A stretch of 64,000 bases of DNA, taken from positions 124,001-188,000 of the forward strand of contig CANQYI010000001.1 in assembly GCA_947628005.1 (NCBI GenBank), read 5' to 3'. Positions 1 through 7,950 of this stretch are shown here, piece after piece (the stretch's first letter is position 1; every line of letters starts with the position of its first letter). This stretch comes from an uncultured Clostridia bacterium (GTDB lineage: Bacteria; Bacillota; Clostridia; TANB77; CAG-465). Made by a program: the position numbers and the translations under genes. Under the pieces are notes generated by a model. The model made no database searches and was not told the origin of the DNA. It was given only the letters and a program-made list of their open reading frames with translations.

Positions 1-657
1 CTCATTTAAAGCAAATACTAATATAGGAATTTTATTTTCCATACATAAAGTAATAGCTGTTGCATCCATTACTCCTAATTTATCAGATATTGTTTGCATA
101 TAAGTAACTTCTTCATATTTTTTTGCATCTTTGTTAGTTTTTGGATCTTTATCATATACACCATCAACATTTTTGGCTAGTAAAATTACATCTACTTCCA
201 TTTCTATTGCACGTAAAGCAGCTGCAGAATCAGTTGTAAAATATGGGCTACCTGTACCACAGGCAAATATAACAATTCTTCCTTTTTCTAAGTGTCTTAC
301 TGCTCTTCTTCTTATATATGGTTCTGCTACTTGTCTCATCTCTATTGCAGTCATAACTCTAGTATATACATTTTTACTTTCTAGCATATCTTGTAATGCT
401 AGGGCATTAAGAGTTGTTGCAAGCATTCCCATATAATCAGAAGTCGTTCTTTGCATATAATCTTTACCATATTTTCCTCTCCAAAAGTTTCCTGCTCCTA
501 TAACTACGCAAATCTCCACTCCTGCCTTTGAAAGTTCTACTAGCTGTGTTACAACTTTTTCAAGTTTTTTATCATCTATTCCTCTTCCGTCCTCTTTTCC
601 TATGGCTTCACCACTAAGTTTCACCAATATTCTCTTATATTTAGAATTTATATTCAT
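1..657 (-). CDS. pyrH: UMP kinase, C-terminus cut by window edge
   Basis: Phosphorylates UMP to UDP with ATP, the cytosolic step that feeds pyrimidine nucleotide synthesis. The translation starts [18 protein letters not shown] and shows the amino-acid-kinase glycine loop ([12 protein letters not shown]), the [17 protein letters not shown] stretch and [14 protein letters not shown], all typical of bacterial PyrH. About 219 residues are visible of roughly 240; the stop lies beyond position 1. A GGAGGTAT ribosome site precedes the ATG. In many Firmicutes pyrH directly follows rpsB-tsf. Here those genes also lie on the minus strand but 5 kb upstream, with a hydrogenase operon in between, and pyrH has its own promoter. 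Confidence 0.95.
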   Translation of the reverse strand, partial: MNINSKYKRILVKLSGEAIGKEDGRGIDDKKLEKVVTQLVELSKAGVEICVVIGAGNFWRGKYGKDYMQRTTSDYMGMLATTLNALALQDMLESKNVYTRVMTAIEMRQVAEPYIRRRAVRHLEKGRIVIFACGTGSPYFTTDSAAALRAIEMEVDVILLAKNVDGVYDKDPKTNKDAKKYEEVTYMQTISDKLGVMDATAITLCMENKIPILVFALNE

Positions 658-676
658 AATATACCTCCACATTTTT

Positions 677-705
677 ATTATATATTAAACTAATTACTTT
701 TTCAA
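677..705 (-). promoter_or_regulatory. Sigma-A type promoter for pyrH
   Basis: On the minus strand TTGAAA (700-705), a 17-base spacer and TATAAT (677-682) form a near-consensus housekeeping promoter about 20 bases upstream of the pyrH start. pyrH is therefore probably transcribed independently of rpsB-tsf. Confidence 0.7.
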
Positions 706-767
706 TAGTATATAAAGTATATAAACTTAATAGCACACATAATTATATATAAATTCATTTTTATTTA

Positions 768-796
768 TTGATTTGTTTTTTTAAATATTATATAAT
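768..796 (+). promoter_or_regulatory. Sigma-A type promoter for the hydrogenase operon
   Basis: TTGATT (768-773), a 17-base spacer and TATAAT (791-796), 26 bases before the first hydrogenase ATG. It diverges from the pyrH promoter within a 165-bp intergenic region. Confidence 0.7.
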
Positions 797-822
797 CAAA
801 ATATATGTATTAGGAGGTTTTT

Positions 823-1311
823 ATGAAGCATTGTGAAGGATGTAATGGATCAAAAATAGATGATAAATTAGAAAAAATAGGGCAAAAATATAAAAATAAT
901 CCGTCTAGTATTATTGAAGCCCTTCATGAAGTTCAAGATACTTACGGTTATATTTCTACAACTGCTCAAAAATACTTGTCTGAGACAGTAAATGTCCCTA
1001 TGTCTGAAATTTATGGAATAATTACTTTTTATTCAAGATTTTCACTAAAGCCTAAGGGTAAATACAATATTCAAGTATGTATGGGTACTGCATGTTATGT
1101 TAAAGGCTCTGAAAAAATACTTAATACTTTTAAAGAAAAACTTGGAATTAGTGAAGGACAAACAACAGATGATGGACTTTTTTCACTGGAGTCTATTCGT
1201 TGTATTGGAGCTTGTGGTCTTGCTCCAGCTATTGTAGTAAACAATGAAGTTTATGGTAGATTTACTCCTGATAAAGTTGAAGAAATTATTGAAAAATATA
1301 AAAATATGTAA
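823..1311 (+). CDS. hydC: NuoE-like [2Fe-2S] subunit of NADH-linked [FeFe] hydrogenase
   Basis: 162 residues, the usual size of HydC/HndA/NuoE subunits. The thioredoxin-like [2Fe-2S] fold is visible: CMGTACYVKG near residue 88 and CIGACGLAP near residue 128 supply the four cysteines. The N-terminal half has the family helical region (EALHEVQDTYGYIS, EIYGIITFYSRF). It should pass electrons between the NuoF-like subunit and the catalytic subunit encoded just downstream. An AGGAGG site precedes the ATG, and the next gene starts 18 bases after the stop. The family is clear; use of this symbol rather than hndA or nuoE is a naming choice. Confidence 0.93.
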   Translation: MKHCEGCNGSKIDDKLEKIGQKYKNNPSSIIEALHEVQDTYGYISTTAQKYLSETVNVPMSEIYGIITFYSRFSLKPKGKYNIQVCMGTACYVKGSEKILNTFKEKLGISEGQTTDDGLFSLESIRCIGACGLAPAIVVNNEVYGRFTPDKVEEIIEKYKNM

Positions 1312-1328
1312 AGAAAAGGAGAGGTTAT

Positions 1329-3155
1329 ATGAAACTTATAGATAAACTAGATGAAATTAAAAAAGAATATTCTAAAAAATTACAAAAAAGTAGAATAATG
1401 GTTTGCTGTGGAACAGGTTGTACCTCTTCTAAAAGTGACCTTTTACTAAAAAATATTCAAGATGAATTAAAAAAATTAGATATAAAAAATGTTACTGCAG
1501 AAAAAACAGGATGTTTTGGATTTTGTGCAAAAGGGCCAATTGTTGTAATTGACCCAAAAGAAACTTTCTATGAGCAAGTAAGTCCAGATGATGCAAAAGA
1601 AATTGTTGAAGCTTTCTTGAAAGGAACTGAAGTTGAAAGACTTTTACCAAAAGAAAAAGACGAATATGTAAAAAAATGGCATGAATTAAATTTTTATAAC
1701 AAACAATCTAGAATAGCCCTTCAAAATTGTGGAAAAATTAATCCTGAGAAAATTGAAGAATATATTGCAGTAGATGGTTATTTAGCAATTTATAAAGTTT
1801 TACAAATGACTCCTGATGAAGTAATAAAGCAAATAACAGATTCTGGACTTCGTGGTCGTGGTGGAGCAGGATTTCCTACTGGTAAAAAATGGCTATTTGC
1901 AAAAAACTCTAAATCAGATAAAAAATATGTATGTTGTAATGCTGATGAAGGAGATCCAGGTGCTTTCATGGACAGAAGTATCTTAGAAGGTGACCCTCAT
2001 TCAGTAATTGAAGCTATGATGATTGCAGGATATGCTATCGGTTCAAATCAAGGTTATATATATGTTAGAGCAGAATATCCTATTGCTGTAAAAAGACTAA
2101 GCATTGCTATAGAACAAGCAAAGAAATTAGGATTACTTGGCAAAAAAATATTTGATACAGATTTTTCATTTAATCTTGAGCTAAGACTTGGAGCTGGAGC
2201 TTTTGTCTGTGGTGAAGAGACAGCACTGATGAATTCTATAGAAGGTAAACGTGGAGAGCCACGTCCAAGACCACCTTTCCCTGCTGTTAAAGGATTATTT
2301 GAAAAACCAACTATTTTAAATAATGTAGAAACTTATGCTAATGTTCCTAAAATAATCTTAAAAGGAGCAGATTGGTTTAATAAAATAGGAACTAAAACTT
2401 CTAAGGGTACTAAAGTATTTGCTCTAGGTGGTAATATAACTAATGTAGGACTTGTAGAAGTTCCTATGGGAGTAACTTTAAAAGAAATTGTAGAAGATAT
2501 TGGTGGTGGAATTCCAAAGGGCAAAAGATTTAAAGCCGCTCAAACAGGTGGCCCAAGTGGCGGATGTATTCCTAAAGAGCATTTTGATACTCCAATAGAT
2601 TATGAATCTTTGCAAAGTATTGGTTCAATGATGGGCTCTGGTGGACTTATAGTAATGGATGAAGATAAATGTATGGTAAATCTTGCAAAGTTTTTCTTAG
2701 AATTTACCGTTGATGAATCCTGTGGAAAATGTCCTCCATGTAGAATAGGTACAAAGAGAATGCTTGAAATACTTACTAGAATTACTGAGGGTAAAGGCAA
2801 AGATGGAGATATAGAAAAATTAGAAAACCTTGCACAAAATATTAAGAATGCCTCTTTATGTGGACTTGGTCAAACAGCTCCAAATCCTGTACTTAGTACA
2901 TTGAAATATTTTAGAGATGAATATGAAGCACATATTTATGAAAAAAGATGTCCTGCTGGCGAATGTAAATCACTTACTCAAGTAAAAATTGACCCTGAAA
3001 AATGTAAGCAATGTGGAGTATGTGCAAGAAATTGTCCAGTTTCAGCTATTGAAGGCGAAGTTAGAAAAGGACCATTTAAAATTAATCAAGATAAATGTAT
3101 AAAATGTGGCGTTTGTATAACTAAATGTCCATTTAAAGTAATTTCTAAAGTATAA
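1329..3155 (+). CDS. hydB: NuoF-like FMN/NADH subunit of NADH-linked [FeFe] hydrogenase
   Basis: 608 residues. Domains in order: an N-terminal thioredoxin-like [2Fe-2S] domain (CCGTGC near 26-31, GCFGFC near 61-66); the NADH/FMN-binding NuoF core with GLRGRGGAGFPTG at 173-185 and GAGAFVCGEETALMNS near 294; a SLBB segment; the NuoF 4Fe-4S site SCGKCPPCRIG plus a later CGLGQ; and two C-terminal ferredoxin clusters (CKQCGVCARNCP, CIKCGVCITKCP). This is the layout of HydB/HndC diaphorase subunits, which oxidise or reduce NAD(H). No separate HndB-like gene is present. Whether the complex bifurcates electrons with ferredoxin or uses NADH only cannot be decided from sequence alone. Confidence 0.93.
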   Translation: MKLIDKLDEIKKEYSKKLQKSRIMVCCGTGCTSSKSDLLLKNIQDELKKLDIKNVTAEKTGCFGFCAKGPIVVIDPKETFYEQVSPDDAKEIVEAFLKGTEVERLLPKEKDEYVKKWHELNFYNKQSRIALQNCGKINPEKIEEYIAVDGYLAIYKVLQMTPDEVIKQITDSGLRGRGGAGFPTGKKWLFAKNSKSDKKYVCCNADEGDPGAFMDRSILEGDPHSVIEAMMIAGYAIGSNQGYIYVRAEYPIAVKRLSIAIEQAKKLGLLGKKIFDTDFSFNLELRLGAGAFVCGEETALMNSIEGKRGEPRPRPPFPAVKGLFEKPTILNNVETYANVPKIILKGADWFNKIGTKTSKGTKVFALGGNITNVGLVEVPMGVTLKEIVEDIGGGIPKGKRFKAAQTGGPSGGCIPKEHFDTPIDYESLQSIGSMMGSGGLIVMDEDKCMVNLAKFFLEFTVDESCGKCPPCRIGTKRMLEILTRITEGKGKDGDIEKLENLAQNIKNASLCGLGQTAPNPVLSTLKYFRDEYEAHIYEKRCPAGECKSLTQVKIDPEKCKQCGVCARNCPVSAIEGEVRKGPFKINQDKCIKCGVCITKCPFKVISKV

Positions 3156-3170
3156 TGGAGGTATTAAAAT

Positions 3171-4937
3171 ATGAGTAATAAAAAAATGATTACACTTACA
3201 ATTGATTCAAAACCTGTCACAGTTGAAGAAGGTACTACAATACTTGAAGCAGCCAGAAAAATAAATATTGATATACCTACTTTATGCTTCTTAAAGGATA
3301 TCAATGAAGTTGGAAATTGCAGAATGTGTTTAGTAGAAATTGAAGGTGTTAAGGGCTATAAAGCTTCTTGTGTGTACCCAGCAGAAGATGGTATGGTTGT
3401 AAGAACTAACACTAAAGATCTTATTGATACTAAAAGAACTATTTTACAATTAATTTTATCTGCACATGAGAAAAAGTGTTTAACTTGTGTAAGGAATACT
3501 AATTGTAGATTACAAGATTTAGCTAAAAAATTCCAAATAGATGAATTAGAATTTGAAGGAGAACTTCCAAAAGCTGATTTAGACGATTCTTCTGAATGTA
3601 TTGTTAGAAATACAGCTAAATGTATTCTTTGTAAAAGATGTGTAAATGTTTGTAAACATGTTCAGGGAGTAGCTGCAATTTCTACTATAAATAGAGGATT
3701 TAAATCTAAAATAGGTCCTGCTCTAGATGTTGGTATGAGAAATTCTACTTGCGTTGGATGTGGACAGTGTGTAATACATTGTCCTGTAGGAGCACTTACT
3801 GAAAAAAGTAATGTAAAAGAATTAAAAGAAATGTTAAATAATAAAGATAAAGTTGTAATTATTCAAACTGCTCCTGCAGTTAGAGCAACTATTGGCGAAG
3901 AATTCGGTATGCCTATAGGAACTCTTGCAACAAACAAAATGGTTACTGCTTTAAAAGCTCTAGGATTTGATAAAGTTTTTGATACTGACCTAGGTGCTGA
4001 TGTTACAATAATGGAAGAAGCTACTGAGTTTATAGATAGACTTAAAAATAATAGAAATCTTCCAATGATAACATCTTGTAGTAGTGGTTGGATAACTTTT
4101 GCAGAAAAATTTTACCCAGAACTTCTTAATCACTTATCTTCAACTAAATCTCCTATGGAGATTCTAGGTACACTAATCAAAACATATTATGCAAAAACTC
4201 AGGGAATAGATCCTAAAAATATATATTCTGTAGCTTTAATGCCTTGTTCTGCAAAAAAGGCTGAAATTATTAGGGATGAACTAAAACTAGAAGGTAACAT
4301 TCAAGCTGTTGATAATGTAGTTACAACAAGAGAAATGGCAAGACTTCTAAAAGAAGCAAATATTGATTTATCTTTATTAGATGAAAGTGAATTTGATAAT
4401 CCTCTAGGGCTAGCTACTGGTGCAGGTCACATATTTGGTACTACTGGTGGTGTTATGGAAGCAGTTCTAAGAAGTGTATCTTATCTTCTTGATAAAACTG
4501 AACTTAAAAATGTAGAATTTAAAGCTGTTAGAGGAACAAAAGGTATTAAAGAAGCAAAAATTGAAATACAAGGAAAAACACACTATATTGCAGTTTCACA
4601 AGGTCTTGCAAATGCCTCTAAAATATTAGATGACATTAAAAATAATAAGAGTAAATATAGTTTTATTGAAATTATGACTTGTCCTGGTGGTTGTATAAAT
4701 GGTGGTGGTCAGCCTTTAGTAAGTGATTTTAAAGCTTCTAAAATAGACTATAAAGACTTAAGAGCAAAAGCTTTATATAAGGCAGATAAAAATTCAAAAT
4801 ATAGATGTTCACATCAAAATCCTCAAGTAAAAGAACTATATGAAAAATTTTTAGGAAAACCTAATTCTAAAAAAGCTCATGAACTATTACATACTCATTA
4901 TAATAAACAAGATACATACGTAATAGAAGACAAATAA
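3171..4937 (+). CDS. hydA: [FeFe] hydrogenase catalytic subunit
   Basis: 588 residues, close to HndD/HydA-type subunits. N-terminal plant-type [2Fe-2S] cysteines are C39, C50, C53 and C67. A His-Cys3 4Fe-4S site follows (H99, C103, C106, C112), then two ferredoxin clusters (C151/154/157/161 and C194/197/200/204). The H-cluster domain has L1 TSCSSGW (301-307), L2 MPCSAKKAE (358-366) and L3 EIMTCPGGCINGGGQP (cysteines 504 and 508), and a C-terminal small-subunit-like tail ending near HTHYNKQ. L1 reads TSCSS instead of the textbook TSCCP. It reduces protons or oxidises H2 in the cytoplasm with the two upstream gene products. Maturases HydE, F and G are not in the window. Confidence 0.95.
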   Translation: MSNKKMITLTIDSKPVTVEEGTTILEAARKINIDIPTLCFLKDINEVGNCRMCLVEIEGVKGYKASCVYPAEDGMVVRTNTKDLIDTKRTILQLILSAHEKKCLTCVRNTNCRLQDLAKKFQIDELEFEGELPKADLDDSSECIVRNTAKCILCKRCVNVCKHVQGVAAISTINRGFKSKIGPALDVGMRNSTCVGCGQCVIHCPVGALTEKSNVKELKEMLNNKDKVVIIQTAPAVRATIGEEFGMPIGTLATNKMVTALKALGFDKVFDTDLGADVTIMEEATEFIDRLKNNRNLPMITSCSSGWITFAEKFYPELLNHLSSTKSPMEILGTLIKTYYAKTQGIDPKNIYSVALMPCSAKKAEIIRDELKLEGNIQAVDNVVTTREMARLLKEANIDLSLLDESEFDNPLGLATGAGHIFGTTGGVMEAVLRSVSYLLDKTELKNVEFKAVRGTKGIKEAKIEIQGKTHYIAVSQGLANASKILDDIKNNKSKYSFIEIMTCPGGCINGGGQPLVSDFKASKIDYKDLRAKALYKADKNSKYRCSHQNPQVKELYEKFLGKPNSKKAHELLHTHYNKQDTYVIEDK

Positions 4938-4943
4938 AATAAT

Positions 4944-4977
4944 AAAACAGGAGTAATTTTTAAATTACTTCTGTTTT
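4944..4977. terminator. Bidirectional rho-independent terminator
   Basis: A 16-bp stem (AAAACAGGAGTAATTT / AAATTACTTCTGTTTT, one G-T pair) with a two-base loop and T/A tracts on both sides. It ends the hydrogenase operon and reaches the stop codon of the convergent DUF421 gene. Confidence 0.85.
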
Positions 4978-5681
4978 TATATAAATAAATCATGTGTATT
5001 TTCACGCTTTACGATTTCGTATACTGATAAATCGTCATTATCACAAGTAGCCAAAAATATATTTTTTAATGTTTTTATATTTTGTTCTTTTAGCTTTTTA
5101 TTTAGCCATTTTTCATCTTTTCCTATAGATTTTAAGTTATTATACATTATATTTCCATCAAGAATAACATTTGTTACTATATTTTCTTGCTCTGGAGTTA
5201 AATTTAAATCTTTAGGTGTAGCGGGTCTAGTTTCTGCTTTAGGTAAAATACTTATTTTCCCGTTTGGTTCTAAAAGAGCAGTTTGTATATCAGACAAATT
5301 AAAATAACCTTGAAATCTACATTCTATCAAGAATTCACATATATCAAGTTTTGCACGTTTAAAATTGTCCTTATATAATTCTCCATTATTTAATAATATT
5401 AGTGTCTTTCCATTTACTATTCTTCTAAATTTTACAGATTTATTGGCGATAAATGCAATAGTTATAATCACTGAGGTATATACAATCATAGCAATTAATG
5501 GTTCTAAAAAATTATCTTCTAGAGATGTAGCCATTTCAGCTGCAATTGAGCCAATTGTAATACTATTTATATAATCGAACATACTAAGTTGTGACATTTC
5601 CCTTGTCCCAATTATTTTAGTTAATATAAATAATACAAATATTGATCCTAGTGATAATAACACTATTTTTAAAATAAGCAT
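4977..5681 (-). CDS. DUF421 (YetF/YdfR-like) membrane protein
   Basis: 234 residues from the chosen start. Three N-terminal hydrophobic segments are followed by the DUF421 signature region KIIGTREMSQLSMFDYIN and a cytoplasmic C-terminal domain (GEL..DNFKRAKLDICEFL, ETRPATPKDL). The family is widespread in spore formers and has no settled biochemical role. A longer reading frame begins at 5714, but AGGGAG lies six bases upstream of the ATG at 5681 and nothing comparable precedes 5714. The gene sits alone between the convergent hydrogenase operon and tsf. Confidence 0.85.
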   Translation of the reverse strand: MLILKIVLLSLGSIFVLFILTKIIGTREMSQLSMFDYINSITIGSIAAEMATSLEDNFLEPLIAMIVYTSVIITIAFIANKSVKFRRIVNGKTLILLNNGELYKDNFKRAKLDICEFLIECRFQGYFNLSDIQTALLEPNGKISILPKAETRPATPKDLNLTPEQENIVTNVILDGNIMYNNLKSIGKDEKWLNKKLKEQNIKTLKNIFLATCDNDDLSVYEIVKRENTHDLFI

Positions 5682-5744
5682 AACTTTCTCCCTATCAAAA
5701 GTTATTATTTGCATTAAAAAATATTTTATTCTTAGTTTTAAGTT

Positions 5745-5773
5745 AAAAAAATAAGGAATGATTTGTTCATTCC
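5745..5773 (-). terminator. Terminator of rpsB-tsf
   Basis: Stem GGAATGA / TCATTCC (5755-5773) immediately after the tsf stop, followed on the minus strand by TTATTTTTTT. Confidence 0.85.
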
Positions 5774-6424
5774 CTATTCACCTTTAACTTGTTTCATAAC
5801 TTCTTCTGCAAAATTAGTTTGTTCTTTTTCGATTCCTTCTCCTCTTTCAAATCTTGCAAATCTTCTTATTACTATGTTTTCACCAATTTTTGCAATAAGT
5901 TCTGTTAAAAGTTGTCCTACAGTTATATCAGGATTCTTTACAAATGGCTGATCTAATAGACACATTTCAGATAAAAATTTATCTATTCTTCCTTCTACCA
6001 TTCTTTCAACTATTGCTTCTGGTTTTCCTTCATTTAAAGCTTGTGCTTTTAAAGTTTCTCTTTCTGCAGAAATAACTTCTTGAGGAACCTCATCACGACT
6101 AATGTATTTTGGTCCAACTGCTGCTATGTGCATTGCAATATCTTTAACAAAAGCTTTAAATTCTTCATTATTAGAAACAAAATCTGTTTCTGAGTTTACT
6201 TCAACTAAAGCTCCATATTTTCCATTATGTATATAAGCTTCAACCAAACCTTCAGCTGCAACTCTTCCTGCTTTTTTAGCAGCTTTTGCAATTCCTCTTT
6301 CTCTTAAAAGTTCAATTGCTTTTTTTATATCTCCATCTGTTTCAACTAAAACTTTTTTGCAGTCCATTATACCTGCATTTGTTAAATCTCTTAATTCTTT
6401 AACTTGTTCAGCTGTTACTGCCAT
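5774..6424 (-). CDS. tsf: Elongation factor Ts (short form)
   Basis: Guanine nucleotide exchange factor that recycles EF-Tu-GDP. It begins [18 protein letters not shown] and has the family signature blocks [15 protein letters not shown] and [16 protein letters not shown]. At 216 residues it is the short form seen in several lineages; Bacillus EF-Ts is near 290 residues and has a longer dimerisation region. An AGGAGG site precedes the ATG. It lies 17 bases downstream of rpsB in the same operon. Confidence 0.96.
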   Translation of the reverse strand: MAVTAEQVKELRDLTNAGIMDCKKVLVETDGDIKKAIELLRERGIAKAAKKAGRVAAEGLVEAYIHNGKYGALVEVNSETDFVSNNEEFKAFVKDIAMHIAAVGPKYISRDEVPQEVISAERETLKAQALNEGKPEAIVERMVEGRIDKFLSEMCLLDQPFVKNPDITVGQLLTELIAKIGENIVIRRFARFERGEGIEKEQTNFAEEVMKQVKGE

Positions 6425-6441
6425 AATAAATACCTCCTAAA

Positions 6442-7251
6442 CTATTTCTTATCTTCTGTTTTTCTAGTATTTCTATTTTGTCTTGGTTTTCTTTCAATTT
6501 TATCTACACCAACTTCAGCTACTAATTCATCCATTGTTTCAACTTCTTCATCTTCTGCTTCAGCTAAATTTCCTTCTTTAGCTTCTATAATAGCGTCAGC
6601 TATTTTACTTGCTATAAGTCCTACAGATCTTACTGCATCATCATTTCCTGGAATAACATAATCTACATCATCTGGATTACAGTTAGAATCTATTAAACCT
6701 ATTGTAGGTATATCAAGTTTTCTTGCTTCCTTAGTGCAAATATATTCTTTCTTAGAATCAGCTAAGAATATAAGTGCTGGTAATTTTTCCATATCTTTAA
6801 TACCACCAAGATTTGTATTTAAGATATCCATTTCTTTTTTTAGACCGATAACTTCTTTTTTAGGTAAAACATCAAAAGTTCCGTCTTCTTCCATTTTTTC
6901 TAATTCTACAAGTCTTGCTATTCTTTTCTTTATTGTATTAAAGTTTGTTAAAGTACCACCTAACCATCTACTGTTAATGTAGTACATTCCACATCTTTCA
7001 GCTTCTGATTTGATTGTTTCTTGTATTTGTTTTTTAGTTCCTACAAATAGAACTGTTCCTCCTTGAGCTACAACTTTTTTAGTTAAGTTATAAGCTTCTT
7101 GAACTTTCTTTAAAGTTTTTTGCAAGTCTAGAATATAAATTCCATTTCTTGCTGTGTAGATGTATGGAGCCATTCTAGGATCCCATCTTTTTGTTTGGTG
7201 TCCAAAGTGTACACCGGCTTCTAGTAATGATTTCATAGGTATAATTGCCAT
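6442..7251 (-). CDS. rpsB: 30S ribosomal protein S2
   Basis: 269 residues from the ATG at 7251 ([20 protein letters not shown]), which has AAGGAGG 11 bases upstream. A longer frame opens at 7401 but would be translated from inside the promoter and leader. S2 signatures are present: [48 protein letters not shown]. The acidic-then-basic C-terminal tail ends in [11 protein letters not shown]. It is required for assembly of the 30S head and is co-transcribed with tsf. Confidence 0.96.
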   Translation of the reverse strand: MAIIPMKSLLEAGVHFGHQTKRWDPRMAPYIYTARNGIYILDLQKTLKKVQEAYNLTKKVVAQGGTVLFVGTKKQIQETIKSEAERCGMYYINSRWLGGTLTNFNTIKKRIARLVELEKMEEDGTFDVLPKKEVIGLKKEMDILNTNLGGIKDMEKLPALIFLADSKKEYICTKEARKLDIPTIGLIDSNCNPDDVDYVIPGNDDAVRSVGLIASKIADAIIEAKEGNLAEAEDEEVETMDELVAEVGVDKIERKPRQNRNTRKTEDKK

Positions 7252-7345
7252 TTTTAAATTCCTCCTTCTTTCTTCCTCCATAGATATCAACATCTTTTTG
7301 CAACCATAATGGCAGAAGCAAAAGACTTCTTCTATGTGTGTATTT

Positions 7346-7401
7346 ACTTGTATAAAACATACAAGTGAGTATATTATAACATAAAAAAGCTGAGAGTGCA
7401 A
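7346..7401 (-). promoter_or_regulatory. rpsB promoter and leader hairpin
   Basis: On the minus strand TTGCAC (7396-7401), 17 bases, then TATAAT (7373-7378). The promoter overlaps the terminator of the upstream gene: its -35 box lies in the terminator loop and 3' arm. The transcript would begin close to an 8-bp hairpin (ACTTGTAT / ATACAAGT, 7346-7366), leaving about 100 bases of leader before rpsB. A role in S2 autoregulation is possible but unproven. Confidence 0.6.
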
Positions 7402-7414
7402 TACTCTCAGCTTT
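7383..7414 (-). terminator. Terminator of the 7419-7763 gene
   Basis: Perfect 12-bp stem AAAGCTGAGAGT / ACTCTCAGCTTT (7386-7414) followed on the minus strand by TTTTTT. The T-tract and loop are shared with the rpsB promoter. Confidence 0.85.
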
Positions 7415-7418
7415 GATT

Positions 7419-7763
7419 TTATGAAATTTGCAAAACCGAATCAGGCAAAATATACATCATCAGGCAGCAAGCAATCTCTTTTATCTTCTGCTTAGCTGGT
7501 TTGTTTGAACAAATAACCGGATCACATATATTATGGTCATAAACCATAAAAGTAATTTCTTTGGCCTTCGATGAAAAAGCATCTTTAAGATAATCTTTAA
7601 CTTCTTCGCTAGCCGTGTTACATGGCAAATCATCCGTCTCGAACTTTATAACCTCATCTACATCAAGATTTTTCCCGTATCTTGTGCACCCCGCGATGTA
7701 AGACAAGCTTCCAACGAAATAGTCATAAGTCCTCGGATTCTTTGGCATAACGATTGTCTGCAT
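7419..7763 (-). CDS. Hypothetical protein, 114 residues
   Basis: I do not recognise the family. The protein ([19 protein letters not shown]...) is soluble, mixed alpha/beta in appearance, and has cysteines near 26, 48, 80, 84 and the pair CC near 97-98. A good AAGGAGG site precedes the ATG and a strong terminator follows, so it is probably a real single-gene unit. Its codons use far more G and C in third position than the flanking rpsB and ftsH genes, which suggests a different origin. It sits between two conserved housekeeping operons. Confidence 0.6.
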   Translation of the reverse strand: MQTIVMPKNPRTYDYFVGSLSYIAGCTRYGKNLDVDEVIKFETDDLPCNTASEEVKDYLKDAFSSKAKEITFMVYDHNICDPVICSNKPAKQKIKEIACCLMMYILPDSVLQIS

Positions 7764-7869
7764 AGTAATTTCCTCCTTAATAAATAATTGTCTAAAATTT
7801 TAGATATTCTACACTATGTCATAAAATCTTAGACATAATAATAATTACCATGTCTTCTATTATACTACA

Positions 7870-7891
7870 AAATTTGACACGAGTCAAATTT
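7870..7891. repeat. Inverted repeat between ftsH and the orphan gene
   Basis: Perfect 9-bp palindrome arms AAATTTGAC / GTCAAATTT around ACGA. It lies beyond the ftsH terminator and upstream of the 7419-7763 gene, so it could be an operator for that gene or a second terminator. Confidence 0.45.
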
Positions 7892-7909
7892 ATTTTTACT
7901 TTTTTATAA

Positions 7910-7943
7910 AAAAATGATAGTATTCGAAAAATACTACCATTTT
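7910..7943 (-). terminator. Terminator of the gdpP-rplI-dnaB-tilS-ftsH operon
   Basis: Stem AATGGTAGTATT / AATACTATCATT on the minus strand just after the ftsH stop, followed by TTTTTTTAT. Confidence 0.8.
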
Positions 7944-7950
7944 TAACTTA

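Noticed and set aside
131-436. Plus-strand ORF of 101 codons
   Set aside because: It lies antisense within pyrH, has no ribosome site and encodes a low-complexity Ser/Ile-rich sequence typical of shadows of AT-rich genes.
7252-7401. 50-residue N-terminal extension of S2
   Set aside because: It would be translated from the leader and promoter region and matches no S2; the ATG at 7251 has a strong ribosome site.
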